The translations under genes and the position numbers were made by a program. Of a DNA stretch of 64,000 bases, positions 53,164 through 62,071 are shown one piece after another; the stretch's first letter is position 1, and each line of letters opens with the position of its first letter. The stretch covers positions 930,001 through 994,000 of the forward strand of contig NZ_CP096258.1 in the NCBI RefSeq assembly GCF_023205015.1, read 5' to 3'. This DNA comes from Providencia rettgeri (lineage in GTDB: Bacteria > Pseudomonadota > Gammaproteobacteria > Enterobacterales > Enterobacteriaceae). A model generated the notes under the pieces. It was not told the origin of the DNA, ran no database searches, and worked only from the letters and a program-made list of their open reading frames with translations.

Positions 53164-53648
53164 GTCAATTAAAGCCTTTAAATTATCATTTTAGCGAATT
53201 TAATTCGGGTACCCTTGAAAAGCACATTTAAACCCTAATTATATTATCTATACTTCGAGTAGTCTAAGTGGGGCTTTAATAGCGATTTAAACTATTTTGC
53301 ATAGCTTAATATTGTCGAAAACGATGATATTGAGCAATTGAGTTATTTCATCATCTTTGAAAATCAAGTATGGTTTTCTAATGGTATAATTCCGTGTAAC
53401 CCAATAGACTTGTGTTAAACTCTTTTAAAGAGCGTCTTGTTTACTGCAGCATACATAGCTGCATTTTCTTCTTATTTCGTCAGTAATTTGGTTAAATATT
53501 AGCTAAACTAGAAGAGTAAGAGGGTTGAAAGAGCCTGCAGACATAGGAATTTTTTAAAACCGTTGTTTGTGGCATGATCTCTGCTGAAAATAGCAGGTAG
53601 ACAGCAAATTAGGCGCAAGCACCAGAACGTTTTTAATAGGAGATTTCG
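53164..53648 (+). promoter_or_regulatory. Upstream region of clpPX
   Basis: No gene is seen in these 485 bases. TGGTATAAT at 53382-53390 is an extended -10 promoter element pointing at clpP, about 260 bp upstream. I looked for a heat-shock promoter as in E. coli; CTTGAA near 53213 with CCCTAATT 13 bases on is only a partial match to the sigma-32 consensus. Confidence 0.45.
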
Positions 53649-54269
53649 ATGTCACATTTTGGCAGTCAGGAACAATTAGCATCTCAAATGGCCCTTGTGC
53701 CTATGGTCATAGAGCAGACTTCTCGTGGTGAGCGCTCGTATGATATTTACTCACGTCTATTAAAAGAACGTATTATCTTCCTGACAGGTCAAGTGGAAGA
53801 CCATATGGCGAATTTAATCGTCGCTCAGATGCTATTTCTTGAAGCAGAAAACCCTGAAAAAGATATTCATTTGTATATTAATTCACCGGGTGGTGTAATT
53901 ACCGCAGGTATGTCAATTTACGATACGATGCAGTTTATCAAGCCTGATGTAAGTACTATTTGTATGGGGCAAGCTTGTTCCATGGGGGCTTTTTTATTGA
54001 CGGCGGGTACCAAAGGTAAACGTTTCTGCTTACCAAATTCACGCGTGATGATCCACCAACCGTTAGGGGGTTATCAAGGCCAAGCGTCAGATATCGAAAT
54101 CCACGCCCAAGAAATTCTTAAAGTGAAATCTCGAATGAACGAGTTAATGGCTCTGCATACAGGTAAATCCATTGAAGAAATTACTCGAGACACAGAGCGT
54201 GACCGTTTCTTATCTGCAAATGAAGCAAAAGAATATGGTTTAGTCGACCAAATTTATAGTAGCCGTTAA
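53649..54269 (+). CDS. clpP: ATP-dependent Clp protease proteolytic subunit
   Basis: A 206-residue serine protease subunit (E. coli 207). The catalytic triad is Ser111 (GQACSMGAFLL), His136 (RVMIHQPLGG) and Asp185 (TERDRFLSA). A short propeptide is expected to be removed before residue 14 (ALVPMVIE). Fourteen subunits form the chamber that ClpX or ClpA feeds with unfolded substrates. The ribosome binding site is TAGGAGA. clpX is 113 bp downstream. Confidence 0.97.
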   Translation: MSHFGSQEQLASQMALVPMVIEQTSRGERSYDIYSRLLKERIIFLTGQVEDHMANLIVAQMLFLEAENPEKDIHLYINSPGGVITAGMSIYDTMQFIKPDVSTICMGQACSMGAFLLTAGTKGKRFCLPNSRVMIHQPLGGYQGQASDIEIHAQEILKVKSRMNELMALHTGKSIEEITRDTERDRFLSANEAKEYGLVDQIYSSR

Positions 54270-54382
54270 TGGGTTAACTTTTGGTATAATTAGTTCATAC
54301 CATAAACTATTTTAAAGAAAATCGTTGTTTTGTTTTTAAATTAACGAAAACAAAACAATATGGATAAAAGTGAGGTCAACTG

Positions 54383-55660
54383 ATGACAGATAAACGCAAA
54401 GAGGGGACAGGAAAACTGCTTTACTGCTCTTTCTGCGGAAAAAGTCAGCATGAAGTGCGCAAGCTGATTGCCGGTCCGTCAGTCTATATTTGTGATGAAT
54501 GTGTAGATTTATGTCTCGATATCATCCGTGAAGAAATAAAAGAACTTACGCCGCATCGTGAGCGTAGTGAACTGCCGACACCACATGAAATTCGACAGCA
54601 TCTTGACGACTATGTTATCGGTCAGGAAAAAGCGAAGAAAGTTTTAGCTGTTGCGGTATATAACCACTATAAACGCTTACGTAATGGTGATAAAACCAGT
54701 GATGGCGTTGAATTAGGTAAAAGTAATATTTTGCTAATTGGCCCAACAGGTAGTGGTAAAACGCTTTTAGCTGAAACGTTAGCGCGTTATTTGGATGTGC
54801 CATTTACAATGGCTGATGCAACGACATTAACTGAAGCAGGTTATGTCGGTGAAGACGTTGAAAATATCATTCAAAAATTACTACAAAAATGCGATTACGA
54901 TGTTGAAAAAGCTCAACGTGGTATCGTGTACATCGATGAAATTGATAAAATTTCACGTAAATCAGATAACCCATCAATTACCCGTGACGTTTCTGGGGAA
55001 GGTGTGCAACAAGCACTTCTGAAACTAATCGAGGGAACGGTTGCAGCAGTGCCGCCACAAGGGGGACGTAAACACCCTCAGCAAGAGTTCTTGCAGGTTG
55101 ATACCTCAAAGATCCTCTTTATCTGTGGTGGGGCATTTGCAGGGCTCGACAAAGTGATCGGCCAGCGTTTAAATACTCGCTCGGGTATTGGTTTTGCTGC
55201 AGAAGTGAAAGGTGAGTCAGATAAAGCAACAGAAGGCGAATTGTTAACTCAGGCCGAGCCAGAAGATTTAATTAAGTTCGGTTTGATTCCTGAATTTATT
55301 GGTCGTTTACCTGTTGTAGCTACATTAACTGAATTAAGTGAAGAAGCTCTGATTCAGATTCTGCAAGAACCTAAAAATGCATTAACGAAACAATATCAAG
55401 CCTTATTTAGTCTTGAAAACACTGAGCTTGAATTCCGTGAGGAAGCGTTAAAAGCCATCGCGAAGAAAGCAATGGCACGTAAAACTGGAGCTCGTGGTTT
55501 ACGTTCTATCGTTGAAGCTGCATTGTTGAATACGATGTATGATCTTCCTTCAATGAGTGATGTTGAAAAAGTCGTCGTTGATGAAAACGTCATTAATGAA
55601 CAATCAGAGCCGCTTTTGATCTATAGCAAACCTGATGCTCAAGCTTCTGGCGATAACTAA
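54383..55660 (+). CDS. clpX: ATP-dependent Clp protease ATP-binding subunit ClpX
   Basis: A 425-residue AAA+ unfoldase (E. coli 424). The N-terminal zinc domain has Cys15, Cys18, Cys37 and Cys40 (LLYCSFC and YICDEC). Walker A is GPTGSGKTLLAETLA, Walker B is GIVYIDEIDKI, and the pore loop is GYVGED. The IGF loop that docks ClpP is seen as SGIGFAAEV. It recognises tagged substrates such as ssrA proteins and delivers them to ClpP. A terminator follows. Confidence 0.97.
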   Translation: MTDKRKEGTGKLLYCSFCGKSQHEVRKLIAGPSVYICDECVDLCLDIIREEIKELTPHRERSELPTPHEIRQHLDDYVIGQEKAKKVLAVAVYNHYKRLRNGDKTSDGVELGKSNILLIGPTGSGKTLLAETLARYLDVPFTMADATTLTEAGYVGEDVENIIQKLLQKCDYDVEKAQRGIVYIDEIDKISRKSDNPSITRDVSGEGVQQALLKLIEGTVAAVPPQGGRKHPQQEFLQVDTSKILFICGGAFAGLDKVIGQRLNTRSGIGFAAEVKGESDKATEGELLTQAEPEDLIKFGLIPEFIGRLPVVATLTELSEEALIQILQEPKNALTKQYQALFSLENTELEFREEALKAIAKKAMARKTGARGLRSIVEAALLNTMYDLPSMSDVEKVVVDENVINEQSEPLLIYSKPDAQASGDN

Positions 55661-55693
55661 TCCCATATAAAACGTTCAATAGTTAATCAAACG

Positions 55694-55722
55694 AAATGAG
55701 GGGTTTCCCTCATTTTGTTTTT
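55694..55722 (+). terminator. Terminator of clpPX
   Basis: AAATGAGGG, loop GTTT and CCCTCATTT form a perfect 9-bp stem, followed by TGTTTTTT. Confidence 0.92.
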
Positions 55723-55738
55723 TATGTTCAACTAACCA

Positions 55739-55765
55739 TTGAATGCTAAAATCTTGTCCCCATAT
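55739..55765 (+). promoter_or_regulatory. Heat-shock (sigma-32) promoter of lon
   Basis: TTGAA (55739-55743), 14 bp and CCCCATAT (55758-55765) match the sigma-32 consensus (CTTGAA, 13-15 bp, CCCCATnT). It is about 100 bp upstream of lon, where E. coli lon has its heat-shock promoter. Confidence 0.8.
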
Positions 55766-55866
55766 AGTTTATATTCTGAGGTGTGGTTTCCTTGTTTTAG
55801 ACAGCAATTTTAGAACAAGAGAGAGAAACCCTTAAACTAGCGTGAGCTAAACGAAGAGAGAGCTTT

Positions 55867-58305
55867 ATGAATCCTGAGCGTTCCGAACGCATTGAAATAC
55901 CAGTATTGCCTCTGCGTGATGTAGTGGTATACCCACATATGGTGATCCCACTGTTTGTTGGACGTGAAAAATCCATTCACAGTCTGGAAGCAGCGATGGA
56001 TCATGACAAGCAGGTAATGCTGGTTGCGCAAAAAGAAGCCTCGACTGATGAGCCGGGGGTGAATGATTTATTTGCTGTCGGTACAGTCGCATCTGTTATT
56101 CAGATGTTAAAACTGCCTGATGGCACCGTTAAAGTCCTTGTTGAAGGTCTACGACGCGCACGTATTACAAGTTTGACTGATAATGGCGAATATTTTTTAG
56201 CGCAAGCGGAATATTTGGCAACAGAACAAAATAATGAGTCTGAACACGCTGCGTATGATGAAACGACAGCGGGTTCTCAATCATCAGACGCACTTGATGA
56301 AAAAGAAAACGAAGTATTGTATCGCACTATTGTTAGCCAGTTTGAAAGCTATATAAAACTGAATAAAAAGATCCCACCTGAAGTATTAACCGCATTACAT
56401 GCAATAGAGCAAGATCAGCTAGATAAACTGGCGGATACCATTGCTTCTCATATGCCACTAAAATTAGCGGATAAACAACGCGTTTTAGAAATGGCGAATA
56501 TCGCTGAGCGTGTTGAGTTTTTGATGGCCATGATGGAGTCAGAAACTGAGTTGCTGCAAGTCGAAAAACGCATCCGTAATCGTGTCAAAAAACAGATGGA
56601 AAAAAGCCAGCGCGAGTATTATCTGAATGAGCAAATGAAAGCCATTCAGAAAGAGCTAGGCGAAATGGATGATGCACCAGATGAATATGAATCGCTAAAA
56701 CGTAAAATCGAAGAAGCGAAAATGCCAAAAGAGGCACAAGAAAAAGCAGAAGCAGAATTGCAGAAGCTGAAAATGATGTCTCCAATGTCAGCGGAAGCTA
56801 CCGTAGTCCGTAGCTATATCGATTGGATGGTGCAGGTACCATGGCATAAGCGTAGCAAAGTCAAAAAAGACTTAGTGAAAGCCCAAGAAGTGTTAGATAC
56901 CGATCACTACGGTTTAGAGCGTGTGAAAGACCGTATTTTAGAGTATCTGGCAGTGCAAAGCCGTGTCAGTAAAATTAAAGGGCCAATTCTTTGTTTAGTT
57001 GGGCCTCCAGGTGTGGGAAAAACCTCTTTAGGGCAATCTATTGCTAAGGCTACGGGTCGACAATATACCCGTATGGCATTAGGTGGGGTGCGTGATGAAG
57101 CTGAAATTCGCGGTCACCGTCGTACCTATATCGGTTCAATGCCAGGTAAGCTGATTCAAAAGATGGCAAAAGTCGGGGTTAAAAACCCACTATTTTTATT
57201 GGATGAAATTGACAAAATGTCATCTGATATGCGTGGTGATCCTGCCTCTGCGCTGTTGGAAGTACTTGATCCAGAACAAAATATTGCATTTAACGATCAC
57301 TACTTGGAAGTGGATTACGATTTGTCTGATGTGATGTTTGTTGCAACATCCAACTCGATGAATATTCCTGCGCCATTGTTAGATCGTATGGAAGTGATCC
57401 GTCTTTCTGGTTATACAGAAGATGAAAAACTGAATATTGCGAAAAAACATTTACTGTCTAAGCAAATTGAACGCAATGCCTTGAAAAAGAATGAGTTAAC
57501 TATCGATGATAGTGCTCTGATGAGCATCATTCGTTATTACACTCGCGAGGCTGGCGTCCGTGGTTTAGAGCGTGAAATCTCTAAATTGTGCCGTAAAGCA
57601 GTTAAAGCGCTATTGATGGACAAAAAGCTTAAGCACATTGAAATCAACGCAGATAACCTGAAAGATTATCTGGGTGTTCGCCGTTTTGATTATGGTCAAG
57701 CAGACACAGAAAGCCGTGTTGGACAAGTTACAGGCCTTGCTTGGACTGAAGTTGGTGGTGACTTACTTACTATCGAAACTGCATGTGTGCCTGGTAAAGG
57801 TAAGCTGACTTACACCGGTTCTTTAGGTGAAGTCATGCAGGAGTCTATCCAAACGGCATTAACGGTTGTTAGAGCTCGAGCGGAAAAACTGGGTATCAAT
57901 AGCGATTTCTATGAAAAGCGTGATATTCACGTTCACGTACCGGAAGGGGCGACGCCAAAAGATGGCCCAAGTGCGGGTATTGCGATGTCAACGGCTTTAG
58001 TTTCTTGCTTAACAGGTAACCCAGTTAGAGCTGACGTAGCAATGACAGGTGAAATTACGTTAAGAGGATTAGTTTTCCCGATAGGCGGTCTGAAAGAGAA
58101 ATTATTAGCTGCACATCGTGGTGGGATTAAAACAGTATTAATTCCTAAAGAAAACGAACGTGATTTAGAAGAAATTCCTCAAAATGTGATCGCGGATCTT
58201 GAAATTCACCCTGTGAAAACGATTGAAGAAGTTCTTTCGTTGGCTTTAGTTAACCCGCCTTTTGGCGCTGAAGTAGTTAAAAAGAAAGCTAAAAGAGTGA
58301 GCTGA
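55867..58305 (+). CDS. lon: ATP-dependent protease Lon
   Basis: An 812-residue AAA+ protease, longer than E. coli Lon (784). The N-terminal substrate domain starts MNPERSERIEIPVLPLRDVV. Walker A is GPPGVGKTSLG and Walker B is LFLLDEIDKM; the C-terminal protease domain holds the dyad Ser702 (PKDGPSAGIAM) and Lys745 (GGLKEKLLAA). About 20 extra acidic and polar residues (NNESEHAAYDETTAGSQSSD) sit within the N-terminal domain near residues 122-145, and the tail is basic (VVKKKAKRVS). It degrades damaged and short-lived regulatory proteins. A sigma-32 promoter precedes it. Confidence 0.97.
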   Translation: MNPERSERIEIPVLPLRDVVVYPHMVIPLFVGREKSIHSLEAAMDHDKQVMLVAQKEASTDEPGVNDLFAVGTVASVIQMLKLPDGTVKVLVEGLRRARITSLTDNGEYFLAQAEYLATEQNNESEHAAYDETTAGSQSSDALDEKENEVLYRTIVSQFESYIKLNKKIPPEVLTALHAIEQDQLDKLADTIASHMPLKLADKQRVLEMANIAERVEFLMAMMESETELLQVEKRIRNRVKKQMEKSQREYYLNEQMKAIQKELGEMDDAPDEYESLKRKIEEAKMPKEAQEKAEAELQKLKMMSPMSAEATVVRSYIDWMVQVPWHKRSKVKKDLVKAQEVLDTDHYGLERVKDRILEYLAVQSRVSKIKGPILCLVGPPGVGKTSLGQSIAKATGRQYTRMALGGVRDEAEIRGHRRTYIGSMPGKLIQKMAKVGVKNPLFLLDEIDKMSSDMRGDPASALLEVLDPEQNIAFNDHYLEVDYDLSDVMFVATSNSMNIPAPLLDRMEVIRLSGYTEDEKLNIAKKHLLSKQIERNALKKNELTIDDSALMSIIRYYTREAGVRGLEREISKLCRKAVKALLMDKKLKHIEINADNLKDYLGVRRFDYGQADTESRVGQVTGLAWTEVGGDLLTIETACVPGKGKLTYTGSLGEVMQESIQTALTVVRARAEKLGINSDFYEKRDIHVHVPEGATPKDGPSAGIAMSTALVSCLTGNPVRADVAMTGEITLRGLVFPIGGLKEKLLAAHRGGIKTVLIPKENERDLEEIPQNVIADLEIHPVKTIEEVLSLALVNPPFGAEVVKKKAKRVS

Positions 58306-58327
58306 ATCAAGAAGTTTGTATAAAATT

Positions 58328-58367
58328 AAGGCTGACAGCTAATTTAGAGCTTGTCAGTCTTTTTTTT
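58328..58367 (+). terminator. Terminator of lon
   Basis: AAGGCTGACA pairs with TGTCAGTCTT (one G-T pair), with an inner AGCT/AGC extension, and runs into TTTTTTTT. Confidence 0.9.
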
Positions 58368-58530
58368 CATCGCTAATTTAACGATGATTCTGATAATTGT
58401 TTGTATGCAATCTGTTCTCTTGCCATTGGTAATCAGGATTGATATAACGGCTGCATATTAATTAACTATACTAATTACTGCTATAGTTAATTAAGAGATT
58501 TATAGTCCAACTAATATGGGGATGATAAGA

Positions 58531-58806
58531 GTGAATAAAGCTCAACTGATTGATCAAATCGCTTCTGATGCGAATATTTCTAAAGCTGCAGCAGGTCGTG
58601 TTGTTGACGCGTTCGTTGCTACTGTAACGGGTTCTTTGAGTAAAGGGGACGATGTTGCTCTAGTTGGCTTTGGGACTTTCTCTGTTCGTGAGCGTGCAGC
58701 ACGTACAGGCCGTAACCCTCAAACGGGTAAAGAAATTAAAATCGCTGCGGCGAAAGTTCCTGCTTTCCGTCCAGGCAAGGGTCTTAAAGACGCTGTAAAT
58801 AGCTAA
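58531..58806 (+). CDS. hupB: DNA-binding protein HU-beta
   Basis: A 91-residue nucleoid protein. I use the GTG at 58531 (NKAQLIDQIASDA follows), not the in-frame ATG at 58516; this gives the E. coli-like start and places GGGGAT upstream as ribosome binding site. The DNA-clamping arm ARTGRNPQTGKEIKI, with its proline, is intact, and VALVGFGTFSVRERAA is the family signature. HU binds and bends DNA without sequence preference. It lies between lon and ppiD, as in E. coli, with its own terminator. Confidence 0.96.
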   Translation: MNKAQLIDQIASDANISKAAAGRVVDAFVATVTGSLSKGDDVALVGFGTFSVRERAARTGRNPQTGKEIKIAAAKVPAFRPGKGLKDAVNS

Positions 58807-58883
58807 TTAGGTATTTAAGTTTGTCTTTCTCGTATTTTTGCGAAAACTCAAACTGACGGAATGTCTTTAATCAGCTAATATAT

Positions 58884-58916
58884 AAGCGCACCATTGAAAT
58901 GGTGCGCTTTTTTTTC
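58884..58916 (+). terminator. Terminator of hupB
   Basis: AAGCGCACCAT, loop TGAA and ATGGTGCGCTT form a perfect 11-bp stem followed by TTTTTTT. Confidence 0.95.
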
Positions 58917-58981
58917 TTTCTGAGTTAAGATTAGCGTATTATCAGGAAATTGAATTCAACAAAGCGGAGTTAAGCCTTTTT

Positions 58982-60853
58982 ATGATGGAAAATTTACGCA
59001 CAAAGGCGAATAGTCCTTTGCTCAAAATAATACTGGCGCTGATTATCCTTTCATTCGTGTTGGGTGGCGTTATGATGGGTGGTCTCGGTGGTAATAGTGC
59101 AAATAATGCCGCTGAAGTTAACGGGCAATCAATAAGCCGAGAGCAGCTACAGCAGGCTTTTCAACAAGAGCGCCAATCATTACAAGAGTATCTGGGAGAT
59201 AAATTTTCAGAAGTCGCTAGTAATGAAGAAAGTATGAATTTGCTGCGCCGCCAAGCTCTCGATAACTTGATTAACAATGAACTGATTAATCAGTATGCTA
59301 ATGAACTACAACTTTCAGCAAGCGATCAGCAAATTGAGCAATATATTTTCTCAATGCCTGTTTTCCAAACAGATGGTCGGTTTGATAGCGAAAAATATCG
59401 AGAGATCTTAAGCCGCAACAACATTAACGCGGATAGCCTCGCAGCTCAAATTCGCCAAGACCTTACACGAGCTCAGCTAGGAAAAACCTTTACTGGAACG
59501 GATTTCGCTTTACCATCAGAAGTTAAAGCATATGCTGAGTTATTTATGCAAGAACGTGAAATTCGTACTGCAATTTTAGATTTAGCAGAGGTTCAAGCAA
59601 AACAAACAGCCTCTGAAGAAGAGTTAAAGGCGTATTATGATGCTAATCAAAATAGCTTTATCTCACCTGAGAAAGTACGAGTAAGCTATGTTGAGATGGA
59701 TGCCGCATCGATGCCTCCAGCCACAGTGTCTGATGAAGAAGTCAAAGCGTATTATGAGCAAAACCTGAAAAATTATACTCAGGCAGAGCAAAAACAGTAC
59801 AGTATGATTCAGGCGGATTCTGAAAAAGAAGCGAATGATATCCTGAATGAATTAAAACAAGGCGCGGACTTTGCAACATTAGCAACTGAAAAATCAACGG
59901 ATAAATTCAGTGCAGCGCAAAAGGGCCTGATTGGTTGGATGGAAGCCGCATCAACGCCAATCGAAATTGTAGATGCAAAATTAACAGAGAAAGGGCAACT
60001 TTCTGCGCCTGTTAAATCACAAAATAGCTATGTTATCTTTCGTTTAGATGATATTAAACCGGAATCGATTAAACCGTTTGAGCAAGTTGAAGAAAGTATT
60101 AAAACTAGCTTACTTCAAGATAAGAATATTAAACAATTCTATGACTTACAGCAAAAAGTCAGTGAAGCTGCTACGAGTGATATGGAATCATTAGTTTCAG
60201 TTGAATCTGTATCTGGTTTGAAAGCGGTGACGACGGATTGGTTTGATAGAACAAATCCACCTGCTGCGCTTAATTTCCCTAAAGTGGTGAGTGAAGTATT
60301 TAGCGACCGTTTAGTGGATAAAAATGGCTCTAAAGGGATCAACTCTGACGTGATTAATGTGGAAGGTGACCGTGCATTTATTGTGCGCGTAACAGAGTAC
60401 AAACCAGAAAACGTTGAACCTTTTGAACAGGTTAAGTCAGAAATTGAAACACTGGTTAAACGTCAAAAAGCCGATGCAGAACTGAAAGCGACGGGCGATA
60501 AGCTACTCGCAGAGTTAAAAGCAGGTAAAGGCACTGAAGCGCTAAATGCTGCTGGTGTTAAATTTTCTGATGTTCAGACCGTTTCTCGTTTAATGCCACA
60601 AACAGCGGTCATCAATGCGACGATGGAGATGCCACAACCTGTAGATGGTAAACCAAGTTATGCACTTGCGCGTGATGAGTCCGATAACTATGTGCTTATT
60701 CAACTAGATAAAGTTACGCTAGGCCAACCGACGGATGATGAGTTAAAGCAATTAACGCGTGAATACCAAGGTGCTATGAGCTCTGCGGTTAACGAAGCTC
60801 TGATGCTTAACTTGCGTGAAAATGCAAAAATTGAAGTGCTGAATATTGAATAA
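58982..60853 (+). CDS. ppiD: Periplasmic folding chaperone PpiD
   Basis: A 623-residue protein, the same length as E. coli PpiD. One N-terminal helix (LKIILALIILSFVLGGVMMG) anchors it in the inner membrane with the rest in the periplasm. A SurA-like chaperone region covers about residues 40-200, and one parvulin domain (EQKQYSMIQADSEKEANDIL to SYVIFRLDDIKPE) lies near 260-360. It binds proteins leaving the Sec channel, next to which it sits. Isomerase activity of the parvulin domain is doubtful in the E. coli protein. Confidence 0.95.
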   Translation: MMENLRTKANSPLLKIILALIILSFVLGGVMMGGLGGNSANNAAEVNGQSISREQLQQAFQQERQSLQEYLGDKFSEVASNEESMNLLRRQALDNLINNELINQYANELQLSASDQQIEQYIFSMPVFQTDGRFDSEKYREILSRNNINADSLAAQIRQDLTRAQLGKTFTGTDFALPSEVKAYAELFMQEREIRTAILDLAEVQAKQTASEEELKAYYDANQNSFISPEKVRVSYVEMDAASMPPATVSDEEVKAYYEQNLKNYTQAEQKQYSMIQADSEKEANDILNELKQGADFATLATEKSTDKFSAAQKGLIGWMEAASTPIEIVDAKLTEKGQLSAPVKSQNSYVIFRLDDIKPESIKPFEQVEESIKTSLLQDKNIKQFYDLQQKVSEAATSDMESLVSVESVSGLKAVTTDWFDRTNPPAALNFPKVVSEVFSDRLVDKNGSKGINSDVINVEGDRAFIVRVTEYKPENVEPFEQVKSEIETLVKRQKADAELKATGDKLLAELKAGKGTEALNAAGVKFSDVQTVSRLMPQTAVINATMEMPQPVDGKPSYALARDESDNYVLIQLDKVTLGQPTDDELKQLTREYQGAMSSAVNEALMLNLRENAKIEVLNIE

Positions 60854-60896
60854 TTGCGAGCAGCTTCGCAAGTAAAATTGCAACTTCATAAACAGG

Positions 60897-60920
60897 AGGC
60901 TACCTTTGGGTGGCCTTTTG
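60897..60920 (+). terminator. Terminator of ppiD
   Basis: AGGCTACC, loop TTTG and GGTGGCCT form an 8-bp stem with one G-T pair, followed by TTTGT. Confidence 0.75.
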
Positions 60921-60997
60921 TATTTTTAATATTATTGAAAAGTGTTCCGTATTTTTCTATGGCATCGTTGCATCTCAATACACACAGGAGAACAAAT

Positions 60998-61369
60998 ATG
61001 TTATGGAATTCAGTTAATCAATGCAGATTAGGTACTGTTCTGCTACTTTCTTTATTATGCTCATTCTCTTTTTTTTCTTTGGCTAAGAAAATTGAGCCAG
61101 AAAAAGCCACTGCGGCTGTTATTCAAGAAAAACAAGTAAGTAATAACTCACCATCGACGAGCCATGGCCAGTCTGACAAAGTCAATATCAACTTAGCGGG
61201 TGAAGACGAACTTGCAGAAAAACTGACTGGTATCGGTAGGCAAAAAGCGAAAGCAATTGTGGAATATAGGCAAAAATATGGTGCTTTTAATTCCATTGAA
61301 AACATTTTAGAGGTTCAGGGGATAGGTCCCGCATTTTTAGAAAAGAATAAAGACAAGCTAACTCTATAG
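60998..61369 (+). CDS. ybaV: ComEA-like helix-hairpin-helix protein YbaV
   Basis: A 123-residue secreted protein. I start at 60998, with CAGGAG before the ATG, because the longer frame from 60854 would run through the ppiD terminator. The signal peptide has the hydrophobic core TVLLLSLLCSFSFFSLA. A short linker leads to the helix-hairpin-helix DNA-binding domain VNINLAGEDELAEKLTGIGR with QKAKAIVEYRQKYGAF and VQGIGPAFLEKNKDKL. The family resembles the DNA receptor ComEA of competence systems, but its role in enteric bacteria is not known. Position matches E. coli. Confidence 0.93.
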   Translation: MLWNSVNQCRLGTVLLLSLLCSFSFFSLAKKIEPEKATAAVIQEKQVSNNSPSTSHGQSDKVNINLAGEDELAEKLTGIGRQKAKAIVEYRQKYGAFNSIENILEVQGIGPAFLEKNKDKLTL

Positions 61370-61375
61370 CTAAAA

Positions 61376-61398
61376 TCCCCCATACAAAGTATGGGGGA
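61376..61398. other. Hairpin after ybaV
   Basis: TCCCCCATAC, loop AAA and GTATGGGGGA form a perfect 10-bp stem 7 bp after the ybaV stop. It lacks a T-run on the plus strand, so it is a weak terminator or a 3'-end stabiliser. Confidence 0.6.
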
Positions 61399-61582
61399 AA
61401 TATATAGTGTAGAGGAGATATGCAGTATGAGACTAATATATTAACAGGTTAATAATTAAGCATAAAACTAAGCTTTGTGTAAATAATTTGCGAGCTAAGT
61501 CTGATTATTGATATTCATTCAGCACATTTTCCGTACATTTGTTATTTTTATGTTATTAAAAAATAAACTGGTCGGAGTAGTT

Positions 61583-62005
61583 ATGACAACACATATTAAA
61601 GTTCATGGTTATCATATAGATGTTTTTCAGCATGTTAATAATGCGCGCTATTTAGAATTCTACGAAGCAGATCGCTGGGAATGGATGAATAAACGTAATT
61701 TCATTAGCTGGGCTATAAAGAATAATTTAACAATGGCTGCAGTGAACATTAATGTAAATTACATCCAAGGCGTATTACTTGGTGATGAACTGACGGTTGT
61801 GACTCGGATGGATAAAATAGGAAGTAAAAGTGCCGTGTGTTATCAACAAATTATTCGTAATAAAGCAGGTGTTCAAGAGGTTGTTTCAGATGCCTATGTG
61901 ACATTTGTTTTCATCGATAATATAGAGAATAAAGCGATTGTGATTGATGAACAATTACGTGAGAAACTAGAGTCATTCAAGGTGGGTTCTGAAGATTTCA
62001 TCTAA
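61583..62005 (+). CDS. fadM: Long-chain acyl-CoA thioesterase FadM
   Basis: A 140-residue hotdog-fold thioesterase (YbaW in E. coli, 132). I start at 61583 (MTTHIKVHGYHIDVFQHV), preceded by GGAG; the earlier ATG at 61508 adds a non-conserved leader. The 4-hydroxybenzoyl-CoA thioesterase motif DVFQHVNNARYLEFYE carries the catalytic aspartate. In E. coli the gene is controlled by FadR and helps beta-oxidation by hydrolysing 3,5-tetradecadienoyl-CoA. No FadR site was identified here. Confidence 0.93.
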   Translation: MTTHIKVHGYHIDVFQHVNNARYLEFYEADRWEWMNKRNFISWAIKNNLTMAAVNINVNYIQGVLLGDELTVVTRMDKIGSKSAVCYQQIIRNKAGVQEVVSDAYVTFVFIDNIENKAIVIDEQLREKLESFKVGSEDFI

Positions 62006-62009
62006 AATT

Positions 62010-62053
62010 AGCCTACCTAGCTTGAATAGTTGTGAATGAGCGAATGGTAGGCT
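62010..62053. terminator. Inverted repeat between convergent fadM and queC
   Basis: AGCCTACC (62010-62017) and GGTAGGCT (62046-62053) are exact inverted copies with a 28-nt loop. It follows the fadM stop closely and may end both convergent transcripts; the T-tracts are weak. Confidence 0.5.
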
Positions 62054-62071
62054 GTGTATTTGATTAACTTA

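Noticed and set aside
53205..53240. Sigma-32 promoter for clpP
   Set aside because: CTTGAA is present but the -10 CCCTAATT departs from CCCCATnT and the distance to clpP is over 400 bp, so I did not call it.
60854..60997. N-terminal extension of ybaV
   Set aside because: It would translate the ppiD terminator; the ATG at 60998 has a good ribosome binding site and starts a signal peptide.
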